NCBI GenBank assembly: GCA_922989275.2
Contig: OV277864.1
Span: 54,993,550 to 55,057,549 of the forward strand
From: Gari tellinella
Taxonomy: Eukaryota > Mollusca > Bivalvia > Cardiida > Psammobiidae
Direction of reading: 5' to 3'
Length of the DNA stretch: 64,000 nt
Below, piece after piece: positions 23,202 through 31,862 of the stretch. A model generated the notes under the pieces. It saw only the letters and a program-made list of their open reading frames with translations. It had not been told where the DNA came from and made no database searches. A program made the translations under genes and the position numbers. Every line of letters begins with the position of its first letter. Position 1 is the first letter of the stretch.

Positions 23202-23228
23202 CTAGATAGATAGAAAGATAGATAGATT
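23202..23228. repeat. GATA/TAGA microsatellite tail
   Basis: Paralogue of 11249-11275, followed by TTTATTTCATTATAAATCG. Confidence 0.5.
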
Positions 23229-23563
23229 TATTTCATTATAAATCGTACAAAAACATGGCAATCTGTTATTAAAAACAAACACAGTAAATGATAAGCAACA
23301 ATATGTATGAATTAATACAGCCATGTCGCTCAACATTATATGCCAAGGATTACACAAAAAAGAATAAGAAATACTCCAATTTCCATTGTGGTCCTTATGT
23401 CAATTCCAAAAAATTGAACAAACTCCACAACACCATGAAGTTTGCACTTACATTTTTATTTTAATTATAACACGCTTACATCTGTTCTAAAAATAAAAAC
23501 GCGACAAATGATGCATTCAATATTAAACTCCTGAGTTAGGGAGTCGACTCTAGCTAAGGGTTA

Positions 23564-23700
23564 AAGGTTATAAAGCGTTTGAGTTGAGTCTGAGTTCGTT
23601 CTCAAGTATTTGATTGGTCAGATTTGAGCCTAGGCTCAAATCTGACCAATGGTACGATTGAGAACAAATTCAGACTCAACACAAAAACTTTATAACCTCG
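23564..23700. mobile_element. Palindromic element H
   Basis: AAGGTTATAAAGCGTTTGAG to AACTTTATAACC with complementary arms. Paralogue of 12085-12220. Confidence 0.75.
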
Positions 23701-23703
23701 GAG

Positions 23704-23765
23704 CCAGATGTCATTGTATTAGACTGTCATGCAGATGTCCGGGAATCGATCCCCACCCGCATTCT
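23704..23765 (+). pseudogene. tRNA-Asp-like relic
   Basis: GTATTAGACTGTCATGC followed by AGATGTCCGGGAATCGATCC resembles the D-to-T-arm region of tRNA-Asp, including a GTC at the anticodon position. The acceptor stem is missing, so it is a relic or SINE head. Confidence 0.45.
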
Positions 23766-24019
23766 CATAATATTCAATATGATTTTTCTGCAATGCTTTG
23801 TAACGAGAGTTTCTCGTAAGAAATAGAAAGAAGAAATAACTAGTCTTTCAGACAGAACAGTTTAAACCAAACCTAGTGTAGCTTTATTTTTTCTTTATTT
23901 ACACCAAAAAGGGTGATACATCACATTTTGCTAAGTTGTCTACGCGCGGACGCTTACAGTCTGTGCAAGAATATCACTTGGATGGAAGGCAAGCTAAGTA
24001 ATATGTGTCGAGATAGTCT

Positions 24020-24085
24020 ATGGGAGTAACGTGTAGGACTGAAATATTGGGCCAGAGGTTCGAATCCCTTCGAAACGTTTTTTTC
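24020..24085 (+). pseudogene. tRNA-like sequence with B box
   Basis: Paralogue of 12515-12575. GAGGTTCGAATCCC matches a T-arm B box. The acceptor stem does not close. Confidence 0.45.
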
Positions 24086-24442
24086 TCTCCATTTTTTTGT
24101 CATGTTTATTCTTTGTTTTATTATATTGTTTAGCTCAGCTTTTCAAATAGTTTAGCTATTGTCGCCCCCTGTCGCTAGTGTCGTTTTTTGGTTGCTGAGT
24201 TATTGTTTTGTAAGACAACATTTCTCTTAATTTTCTTAATAACTATCTTAGGTAACCGTTTGCAGTTTTGAACACTTGTTCAGTGTTCTGAGGTATTCAC
24301 ATAAGTTAATTCACCAATTTTCAAAAGGTACGGTGTACCTTAGATAATATGATCAGATTTTACCACTGTACACTACATTCATTTCAGAGCATGCCTTATG
24401 GCCATCTAAATGACACCTGGTTCCACTTGCATGTATGTGTTA

Positions 24443-24944
24443 CAGGGATTAAGTGTAATCAGGGATTACGCGTAATCCCTGAACATTTTAGGGATTTTTC
24501 GTTATCACTGGGCGTTTTAGGTAATTGATGAAATGTCCATTTTTTCATCAAATAAATAGATTTGTACTATCATGACATTTCTGTTGATCTCAAACATAAT
24601 GTTTTCTTGCATTACTATGGTATAATAAACGTTTATATAAAATTTCTCGCACAAGTGAATTAAAATAAATGAACAGTGTGCATCTAAGTCAGGACAATTA
24701 AAAAACCAAGACATCTGTCTTGTTAAGAAGGTTAACAGCATATTTTATAGCGTGGTACTTGCCTTCGATCTTAATGAACTCAACGATGTAAGATTCATAA
24801 AAAGAATCAACGAAGAGCTTCAAAATTACGCCTTTTCCCTGGGAGATTTAGGGGTTTTCGTGAAATCCCTGATGTTCAGGGGGTTTCGTGAAATCCCTAA
24901 TGTTTCAGGGATTTCACGTATTCCGTAATTACACTTAATCCCTG
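24443..24944. mobile_element. Non-autonomous element with TTA target duplication
   Basis: CAGGGATTAAGTGTAATC at the left and ATTACACTTAATCCCTG at the right form the terminal inverted repeats. TTA flanks both sides (24440-24442, 24945-24947). Further GGGATT/AATCCC and GTGAAATCCC words cluster near both ends. The 3-bp TTA duplication is typical of PIF/Harbinger elements. No transposase. Absent from the left duplicate. Confidence 0.8.
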
Positions 24945-25055
24945 TTACATATATCGAGTATGACGGATGAATGACGACGACGGACACAGTGCGATCACAA
25001 TATTTCACCGTTGCACTTTGTGTCATGTGGACTAAAAAGCCACCAAAACCTCAAC

Positions 25056-25380
25056 GCCTGCAGGACTTAGATTTAATTATTATTAGCTTATTTATGCCTT
25101 CGTAAATTGATTTTTTGCAAAAACTAAGATTTCCAGTCAACACATAACAAAGCGTAAAAATATAGGTTCTTTATGAATATATAATATTCAAAGCAGATTT
25201 AACGAAATTCCAATTTTCATTAGAACTATCAAAACTTATTTACAGAAGTTCTATGAGCATTTGTACTATTGGATCAAAGTCGATTTTCAACACATCTATT
25301 ATCTAGGCATAATTTGCATTAAAATATGAACCATTCATGTTTTCGTTCAAGTACATTTGTAATACATACTTTAAGGGAAA
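25056..25380. other. no feature recognised
   Basis: AT-rich spacer after the segmental duplication. Confidence 0.4.
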
Positions 25381-25384
25381 AACA

Positions 25385-25836
25385 CAGCGGCGACGACGTT
25401 ATTTTTCCCAATAAACGCATTTACGCTAAAACTATTATTTCCATTGCAAACAGTTTGGAGCCAGATCGGACGCCTGGTAACCCGGCGTATGAATATGCTC
25501 AAACTGTTTGCCACTTAGATAGTTCTTTTCTACCTTTCATTGCGCTGCGTTTGCGTTTCTTGGCGTTTAACTCTTTCCTCCCTGAAACTTTAAATGGACA
25601 ATTCCAGTTTCCATTTTAGTCTAGTCCATTTCTGACTTTTAAGGGTTGTTTTTGTCAATTTTTGGCATTAAAACAAACAGTGAAGACCCTGATCATTTCG
25701 GAGCCCTCTGATCTGGGTCTTCATTGTTTGCATAGAACATATGTACTATTCACATGTACACAGTTTGAAAAGCACGCCTATATGCGGGACTAGGGTTCAA
25801 AGAGTTAAACATGAAAAAATAAGGTCTTCTCCACTG
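25385..25836. mobile_element. Family D MITE interrupted by family B
   Basis: CAGCGGCGACGACGTTATTT at the left and GGTCTTCTCCACTG before TA at the right. Core-1 hairpin near 25455-25510. A family B element is inserted at a TTAA in the right arm (25567-25808), as expected from the GTTTAAAC word of intact D ends. Confidence 0.75.
25567..25808. mobile_element. Family B MITE nested in family D
   Basis: TTAACTCTTTCCTCCCTGAA to CTAGGGTTCAAAGAGTTAA. The hairpin is shortened: CTGATCATTTCGGAGCCCTC lacks part of the left arm. Confidence 0.85.
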
Positions 25837-26290
25837 TATGAGGAAAATAAAATATATAGAGGAGCGAAACTGGTATTTTGTGCCTTACATTTGTCTTGTC
25901 TGACGCAAGTGTCAAACTATTTAATAATTAATTCCAATGAGATTTTGTTTTACAAAACAGTAGTTTTTCAAATAACTTTCGACATTTTCCTGCCACTATA
26001 TAAATAGTTTACATATGTTCCAACTGCAATACGCCAAAATGAATCATATATGGCCGAGTTATGACTGTAACCCATCATACGTTGTAGCCCCTTCACTGCC
26101 TTACCCCGAGTACAATATTTATTTGAGATTGTTGTGCGAATGTATCTGATTTGGATTAAAGCTGTTTGCAAAAATGTAGGCCAATTCTTAATGTTCCCTC
26201 CCTTTAACAACTCCCTCCGAACAATACGTACAATATTTGTGTATATAAAATTTAAATAAAGTGTTTATCAATGGATCTGTATTACTGTTA
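25837..26290. other. Decayed core-1 words, otherwise nothing
   Basis: CCCCTTCACTGCC near 26090 and CTGATTTGGATTAAAGCTG near 26148 suggest a worn family G copy. No gene recognised. Confidence 0.35.
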
Positions 26291-26526
26291 CAGTGGAGAA
26301 TCTGTTATTCTTTCCCGTTTAAACGCAAACGCAAAGCACTAAAACGTAGAAAAGAAAAACTTTTGGACAATTCTGATAATTCTTGTTTATCTTGGTGGCA
26401 AACAGTTTGGAGCCTGATCAGACGCCGGGTAACCCGGCGTCTGATCTGGCTCCAAACTGTTTGCACTGCAAATAATAGTTTTAGCGTAAACGCGTTTATT
26501 GGGAAAGAATAACAGATTCTCCATTG
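26291..26526. mobile_element. Family D MITE with perfect hairpin
   Basis: CAGTGGAGAATCTGTTATTC after TA and GAATAACAGATTCTCCATTG before TA. The centre at 26398-26463 pairs nearly perfectly (GGAGCCTGATCAGACGCCGG and its complement). A good reference copy for family D. Confidence 0.9.
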
Positions 26527-26529
26527 TAT

Positions 26530-27210
26530 GTTCGATATTGCCGCCTAAGCAAAAGTATTATGGTGCATATTGATGAATGTATAAAGTGGAACTATTTTCT
26601 GCAATGAAGGAAGTAAAAAATGTGCATTTATGGGGTTATGGGTTAACAGTGTGAGTATTTACTGTGCCATAATCACATAATCCAACGGTAGATATTTCCA
26701 ATGTAAACTCGTCACGAGTGGCTGACTACGTAGGGCTCCATAACCACAAGCCCAGATATATCCCGGGTGACTGGGACTAGTCGGGTATACATTTAGTTAT
26801 GCCAGTGATTAAAGTGCACATTTGGAGTTAGTAAGACGTGGATAAAGGAAGCTTTAAAGAGCATAAAACTGTGCATTAGAATGATCGATTAAGCGGCTAT
26901 ATACGGTGACTATTTATAGAGGTATGCCTGTCTTCTTGTTTCAGCTTGTTGTTGTTTTTAGGTCAATGCTATCATATCGATCCTTGTAAATATGTCAAGT
27001 TATTATTATTAGTTCTATTTTTAGACTAGCCGGTTTACAGGTAAACCATTTATACCTGTCACTTAATAATCTTTAAAAGCATGTTTAACAAAGACTAAAT
27101 CAATTTCAGAATTTGAGCAGATGATTTTCAGCAAACGGGAGTCAAATAGACCTTTGAAAGGTTAAGAGATTGTCTTCAACATAGGCGCAGGCTTAAGCTA
27201 GTTGTATGGT
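26530..27210. other. no feature recognised
   Basis: No gene, hairpin element or tandem repeat seen. Confidence 0.4.
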
Positions 27211-27212
27211 AA

Positions 27213-27409
27213 CAGTAAAACCTCTCCATTACGATCACTAAACTGTGTTATTATGTGTTTACTGCAGGTGACTGTTTAAAGCAAAGAGATCGTAAAACAG
27301 AAAGCTCCTTTAGGAGCTTTCTGTTTTTCGGTCACCTTGCTTTAATCTGTCTCCTGTCTTTTATGCAGCCAATTAGTCTTATTTTAGTGGTCGTAATAGA
27401 GAGGTTTTA
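27213..27409. mobile_element. Family E MITE
   Basis: CAGTAAAACCTCTCCATTAC to GTAATAGAGAGGTTTTAC, hairpin apex AGAAAGCTCCTTTAGGAGCT. Confidence 0.85.
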
Positions 27410-27586
27410 CATATTTATAATACGAAACTATAAGACAGTCAAACTGATGTTAAGCTGTCATAGGAACGTATATAACATACTAGTAGATCTACGTTTATGT
27501 TGATCTATGTCGTTTTAGAAAGGCCAATTGTCGGTCGTTTATATATAATACAATTGATGTAGAAAGCTCGATGAACGTATTTTACA

Positions 27587-27796
27587 TTAACCCAATCGCG
27601 CATGAAACTGTTAATGGACAAGTCCAGTTTCTAATTACGTGTAGTCCATTTATAACAAAATTATATTTATAAACGGTTGTTTTCTACAATAAAGTGCAGA
27701 ATGACAAACAGTGGATACCCTGACCAGAAGGCTCGTGCAAGATCCCACTGATCTGGGTCTACATTGTTTGCAAATTACAAATGTACTAAACAGTAT
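27587..27796. mobile_element. Family B MITE, right end lost
   Basis: TTAACCCAATCGCGCATG at the left, GGACAAGTCCAGTTTC inside and a degraded core-1 hairpin CCTGACCAGAAGGCTC. It ends where the minisatellite begins. Confidence 0.6.
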
Positions 27797-28215
27797 GGTG
27801 TGATTGTAGTCTTGTAGAAAAGTTGTAGCTTAATGTTTGATAGTATTTGGTGTGGTTGTAGTCTTGTAGAAAAGTTTTTGCAGCTTAATGGTTGATAGTA
27901 TTTGGTGTGATTGTAGTCTTGTAGAAAAGTTGCAGCTTAATGGTTGATAGTATTTGGTGTGATTGTAGTCTTGTAGAAAAATTGCAGCTTAATGGTTGAT
28001 AGTATTTGGTGTGATTGTAGTCTTGTAGAAAAAATGCAGCTTAATGGTTGATAGTAGTTGGTGTGATTGTAGTCTTGTAGAAAAATTGCAGCTTAATGGT
28101 TGATAGTAGTAGGTGTGATTGTAGTCTTGTAGCAAAGTTGCAGCTTAATGGTTTATAGTATTTGGTGTGATTATAGTCTTGTAGAAAAGTTGCAACTTAA
28201 TGGTTGATAGAAGTA
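27797..28215 (+). repeat. 52-bp minisatellite, eight units
   Basis: GGTGTGATTGTAGTCTTGTA starts units at 27797, 27849, 27904, 27956, 28008, 28060, 28112 and 28164. Seven units are 52 bp (the last partial) and one is 55 bp. No spacers separate the units. Confidence 0.95.
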
Positions 28216-28271
28216 TTGCAAGTAGTTCATGAAAAAAAGCTTCATACGTTAGTCATTACTATTGTCATACA

Positions 28272-28510
28272 TTAACCTCTTACCCCATAAATAAGCCTTT
28301 TTACGTCATTAATTTATTCCTCCACTAAAGAAAATTGTTCCAATTTATACAGTCATGAATAAGCACCGTAAGAAATACATTATATATCTTAGCAGGAGGT
28401 ACCTTAAAGAAGACTGAAAGTAAAGCAGATTGCGGTTTAATGCGCATGCAACCTACTCTAAGTATTCACCTGTCTTCAAAACTAAAAACAGGTTATGGAG
28501 TAAAGAGTTA
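28272..28510. mobile_element. Family A MITE
   Basis: TTAACCTCTTACCCCATAAA to TATGGAGTAAAGAGTTAG. The core-2 hairpin is partly lost (AAGCAGATTGCGGTTTAATG). Confidence 0.75.
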
Positions 28511-28623
28511 GGCAGCTACTTACATTAAGACATCCATGTTTTTTAACGATTGGCAGCTAAACACACATGTCACTATATATTTTGAAATAGTAGCATTGTT
28601 AAATTTTGAAAATTTTATTCACA

Positions 28624-28845
28624 TTAACCCCTTCATTGCTATGACATTATCTATTTTAAACAAATGTCGCCTGCTTTTATTTATCAAAATAAAATTTAAA
28701 GAAATTAGTTTTAAGAAGTTAGATTTAAGTAATATATCTATGAGTGTCAAAACAGTTCGGATCCTGGTAAGATACCGCGTTACCCAAAACTGTTTGCAAA
28801 CAACTATTGTACGAGCGTATTCTAGTAAGGCAGAGGAAGGGTTAA
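28624..28845. mobile_element. Family G MITE, diverged
   Basis: TTAACCCCTTCATTGCTATG to GAGGAAGGGTTAA, with GTTCGGATCCTGGTAAGATA as a worn hairpin arm. A 106-codon frame across it is incidental. Confidence 0.7.
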
Positions 28846-28898
28846 AAGGAAATTAATACCGGTATAAGATTTTGCTTACATATTATATTGTAGGTCTA

Positions 28899-29153
28899 CA
28901 GGGCTGCGATAAGTTGACATGAAAAATCCTAAGATTTCCAAATTTGCATTTTTCAAGTGCGATTTTAAGAATCGTACCTTTACCCCATAGTCCTTTTCTT
29001 GTTTTGTTGACATGCGACTACTCAAAACAGGCTGTAAGTAAAGCAGAATGCGCCTTAAGGCGCATTCTGCTTTACTTTCAGCCTGCTTTAAGCTACCATG
29101 TACTGGGAAAAAATCCGGAGATTTAGGAAAAATCCGGAGAAATGGCAGCCCTG
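28899..29153. mobile_element. Family M element (6-bp target duplication) carrying a family A core
   Basis: CAGGGCTGCGATAAGTTGAC at the left and AAATGGCAGCCCTG at the right. GGTCTA is duplicated exactly at 28893-28898 and 29154-29159. The interior is a piece of family A (TTTACCCCATAG, core-2 hairpin, GCTACCATG). The sister copy at 35161 has the same junctions. Confidence 0.9.
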
Positions 29154-29202
29154 GGTCTAAATGTAGATCTACACCCGAACATGGATACTATATTAGGTTG
29201 TA

Positions 29203-29366
29203 CATGTAAAACTTCTCTATTACGACCACTAATTTACTTATACGTGTAACAGAAAGTTCCGTAAGGAGCTTTCTGTTTTTCTGTCATCTTGCTTTAAGCT
29301 GCCACCTCTCTTTTACACAATAGATTTGCCTTCGTTTTAGTGACCGCAATAGAGCGATTTTACTTG
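29203..29366. mobile_element. Family E MITE just upstream of the Mab-21 gene
   Basis: TGTAAAACTTCTCTATTACG near the left, CAATAGAGCGATTTTACTTG at the right, TA flanks. The hairpin apex AGTTCCGTAAGGAGCT is kept, but the left arm is shortened. It ends 93 bp before the proposed start codon. Confidence 0.8.
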
Positions 29367-29432
29367 TATATACATGTACCGGTCTAGTACTGTCTCTGAA
29401 ATGAATACGGTAAGTAACATTATATTTTGAAT

Positions 29433-29446
29433 TTTATCTCTTGCAG
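29433..29446 (+). promoter_or_regulatory. Probable splice acceptor before the coding exon
   Basis: TTTATCTCTTGCAG is a pyrimidine-rich tract ending in AG, 13 nt before the ATG at 29460. It suggests at least one upstream (5' UTR or coding) exon and decides against the ATG at 29427, which would lie in the intron. Confidence 0.6.
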
Positions 29447-29459
29447 ATCAGCTGCCAAC

Positions 29460-31580
29460 ATGTTAAGTTTACCAGAATACAGCCAAACATTGTCGGTCTA
29501 CCTGTCCAGAACCCTGGATGAAGCCGGTCTCAATGAACGTACCGTCACCAAACGGCGACGCCTCCACATGCAGATGGAGACACGGCATAACATCTTGGCA
29601 TTGGGACTGGAGGGGAAAAGAAGGACGTGTTTTAACTTCGGAAGTCAAACGGAGGGAACTACAACTCCAGGTTTGAATTCTGACCTAGATAACCTATACT
29701 GCATGCATGACTTTCACATCATACAAGACTGGGCGGAATGGGAGCAGGGCAAGGTGACCCTGTTGGTTCTTCAGGACAATGAAGTAGCGCCGGGCTACTG
29801 TAGACTACAAGTTGTTTTACCAGATACACCGGAAGCCGCGACAGAGGTACCGCCTGTGAAGGGAATGGTGTATGACAATTTTGGTCGCGTTCTCATCACC
29901 AACGCAATGATTCATTCGAAAATGTTGAACATGCCAGGCATGCAGAGAAGTGGGCCAGCGGGGACAAGGACAAACATGGACGGCCTGCTGGACGATGATA
30001 CGGTTGTAGCATTTAATTGCAAATCCTGGCCTGAATGGTCATTAGGCTGGGTGGAAAAGAAGCGGCTTGGACACTGGCCTACGATGGAGATGATGAGCTT
30101 TTGTCTAGAATCTGGTTGCTTCCTTGTACCTGTTGGTCACCGAATGAGTGAAACAGAGAGTTTAGAGTGGAGAATATCCCCGTCATTGTCAGAAAGGTGT
30201 TTGATGTTCAGCATGAATATTGTTCAGATCAAGTGCTATGTGACGGTCAAACTCTTGATGAAAACGTTCGTAACACCTCGTGTTGGCAAAAGTATTTCTA
30301 GCTTTCACTGTAAGACAGCCATGTTTCATTGCATAGAAAATACATCTGAAACCTTGTGGGTTGAGGAAAACTTGTTACAGTGTGTCACCTTATGCCTGTT
30401 TATCCTGCTTGAATGGGTCAGATGTGGATACTGTCCGCAGTATTTTAATCCCAAAGAAAACTTATTCGCTGGAAAGATCAAACCTGAAATTAAAGGACCG
30501 CTAGTAGACGTCCTCGAAAGATTAATCAAAAGCAAAGGTGGCTGCTTGTTTAAAGTTCAGTATGATGACCTTGGCAAACTTTTGATTGAGAAATTGACAG
30601 CTTTGGATCTGCTCTCGAAGGAAAATGCCCTGAAGTCTTACTGGTCTGTTGGCATGCTCAGTGAATTTGTCATGCGAGGGAAGTACAACTCAGCACTGGT
30701 TCAGAGATACGTCATTAACCACTTCGAGGGTTCACAGACGAAAGATGCAATAACTATTGTGTTAAAGTTCACAAGAAAGCTACTGGCTTACCGTAGGCAA
30801 CATCCACAGTCCGAGTCCGCTGTAGTTGAAATATTGCCCTACATGTATACCATGCTTGCCTCATTGGTATCGTCACAACTTCTCGGATCTGGTGCCAAAA
30901 TACCAACTGAAGTTACGCAACTGTTTAAAATGGGAAACCAGTCGGATCTGGCTTCGAGCAGACTGAAACTGGCGTCTGCATTCTATTGTAGTGGCGAACT
31001 AACAAAAGCAGTTCGAGTACTGGATGCTGCCGAGAAACGACTGACGAGGAGGTTATTTCTGCCTGCATGTGGTTGCCATGGTATTCCAACACATCCAAAA
31101 CCAGAAACTGTTTTAGAGTGGGTAAACTTTGTACTTGATTCAAAGGAGAACACTTTGGTGTGTCATTGTGTGGTATTTTCCCCTCAAGAGGTGTTTTGCA
31201 TACCTAAAGGTCTCAATTACGAAATGTATCGAGGATTTGGCGATGATGAACAAGGCCGGACCAGAAGAGATCGCTGGATGAACTGGGCAGTGGCGGATTC
31301 TCTTCCTTTTCTCTACTACATGCAGTACCTCACATACGGGCAACTTACGGATGACAAAAATAAGAACCAGGCGTTAGAAAAGCTTATATCGTGTGTGACC
31401 AATGATCCAGGTTGGTGCCACCGGGAAACAGCTCTCAACCTCATTGGACAATGCATGGAGATGGAGGGCAAACCGGAAACAGCCATGGAATACTACCGGA
31501 AGTCTCTGGAAGCGAGGCCGAGAAACAACGCCGCCAACTGGCATATCAGTAACCTGTCCGAGAAGCTGACATTGGGTTAA
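29460..31580 (+). CDS. Mab-21 domain / cGAS-like receptor (cGLR) protein with TPR-like C-terminus
   Basis: About 706 residues from the ATG at 29460, chosen because the upstream ATG at 29427 precedes a splice acceptor. Seen: GSQTEGTTTPGLNSDLDNLY (residues 61-80), the G-S and D-x-D signature of the nucleotidyltransferase fold (GAC 29682, GAT 29688). An aspartate in DTVVAFNCKSWP (codon 29997) aligns with the third metal ligand by my reading. EWRISPSLSERCL, IVQIKCYV, SSFHCKTAMFHC and NPKENLFAG are typical Mab-21 C-lobe motifs. The last 60 residues (MEGKPETAMEYYRKSLEARP) look like a TPR. Known: cGLRs sense nucleic acids and make cyclic dinucleotides for STING; many Mab-21 proteins are inactive. 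Cytosolic sensing is inferred. The whole domain is in one exon. The stop codon TAA lies within the TTAA of a MITE. There is no visible frameshift. Confidence 0.9.
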   Translation: MLSLPEYSQTLSVYLSRTLDEAGLNERTVTKRRRLHMQMETRHNILALGLEGKRRTCFNFGSQTEGTTTPGLNSDLDNLYCMHDFHIIQDWAEWEQGKVTLLVLQDNEVAPGYCRLQVVLPDTPEAATEVPPVKGMVYDNFGRVLITNAMIHSKMLNMPGMQRSGPAGTRTNMDGLLDDDTVVAFNCKSWPEWSLGWVEKKRLGHWPTMEMMSFCLESGCFLVPVGHRMSETESLEWRISPSLSERCLMFSMNIVQIKCYVTVKLLMKTFVTPRVGKSISSFHCKTAMFHCIENTSETLWVEENLLQCVTLCLFILLEWVRCGYCPQYFNPKENLFAGKIKPEIKGPLVDVLERLIKSKGGCLFKVQYDDLGKLLIEKLTALDLLSKENALKSYWSVGMLSEFVMRGKYNSALVQRYVINHFEGSQTKDAITIVLKFTRKLLAYRRQHPQSESAVVEILPYMYTMLASLVSSQLLGSGAKIPTEVTQLFKMGNQSDLASSRLKLASAFYCSGELTKAVRVLDAAEKRLTRRLFLPACGCHGIPTHPKPETVLEWVNFVLDSKENTLVCHCVVFSPQEVFCIPKGLNYEMYRGFGDDEQGRTRRDRWMNWAVADSLPFLYYMQYLTYGQLTDDKNKNQALEKLISCVTNDPGWCHRETALNLIGQCMEMEGKPETAMEYYRKSLEARPRNNAANWHISNLSEKLTLG

Positions 31581-31607
31581 CCCCTTCACTGCTATTACGT
31601 CATTTGC
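31577..31607. mobile_element. Family G left end at the stop codon
   Basis: TTAACCCCTTCACTGCTATT is the family G left end. Its TTAA contains the TAA stop of the Mab-21 gene. The rest is broken by family B at 31608, and beyond that it is too diverged to trace. Confidence 0.65.
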
Positions 31608-31858
31608 TTAACTCTTTCCTCCCTGAAACTTTAAATGGACAATTCCAGTTTCCATTTTAGTCTAGTCCATTTCTGACTTTTAAGGGTTGTTTTTGTCAAT
31701 GTTTGGCATTATGACAAACAGTGAAGACCCTGATCAGAGGGCTCCTTTCGGAGCCCTCTGATCTGGGTCTTCACTGTTTGCATAGGACAAGTGTACTATT
31801 CACATGTACACTGTTTGAAAAGGACGCCTATATGCGGGACTAGGGTTCAAAGAGTTAA
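31608..31858. mobile_element. Family B MITE in the 3' region of the Mab-21 gene
   Basis: Defining description of family B: TTAACTCTTTCCTCCCTGAA to CTAGGGTTCAAAGAGTTAA, about 250 bp. The hairpin is CTGATCAGAGGGCTCC with a TTCG-type loop and its complement, framed by GACAAACAGTGAAGACC and GGTCTTCACTGTTTGC. Intact TTAA at both ends. Confidence 0.9.
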
Positions 31859-31862
31859 TAAA
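31857..31862 (+). promoter_or_regulatory. Possible polyadenylation signal AATAAA
   Basis: AATAAA begins in the right TTAA of the family B copy and is the first hexamer after the stop (about 277 nt). Removing the MITE and one TTAA leaves the hexamer intact, about 30 nt after the stop, so the insertion would have lengthened the 3' UTR rather than created the signal (inference). Confidence 0.35.

Larger units (their letters stand above)
16765..25055 (+). repeat. Segmental duplication, right copy
   Basis: Direct copy of 4745-13415. Relative to the left copy it lacks the E insertion in A, the second A element, one 114-bp unit, the 150-bp palindrome and the 454-bp SINE-like element. It has gained an E element, a GT-rich stretch and a 502-bp TTA-flanked element. 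Ends are approximate. Confidence 0.9.

Noticed and set aside
23704..23765. Functional tRNA-Asp gene
   Set aside because: Acceptor stem and D arm are missing or do not pair; only the anticodon and T-arm region is recognisable.
24443..24944. Coding capacity in the TTA-flanked element
   Set aside because: Only short frames without transposase motifs; treated as non-autonomous.
27797..28215. CRISPR-like array
   Set aside because: Units are contiguous 52-bp repeats without spacers, in eukaryotic sequence.
28536..28856. 106-codon ORF upstream of the cGLR gene
   Set aside because: Mostly family G MITE sequence; no motif.
29401..29446. 37-nt intron joining an ATG at 29401 to the cGLR exon
   Set aside because: The donor ACG/GTAAGT is present, but the intron would be very short and the join is out of frame with the Mab-21 reading frame.
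30326..31589. Minus-strand ORFs of 67-72 codons over the cGLR exon
   Set aside because: Shadows of the real coding frame on the opposite strand.
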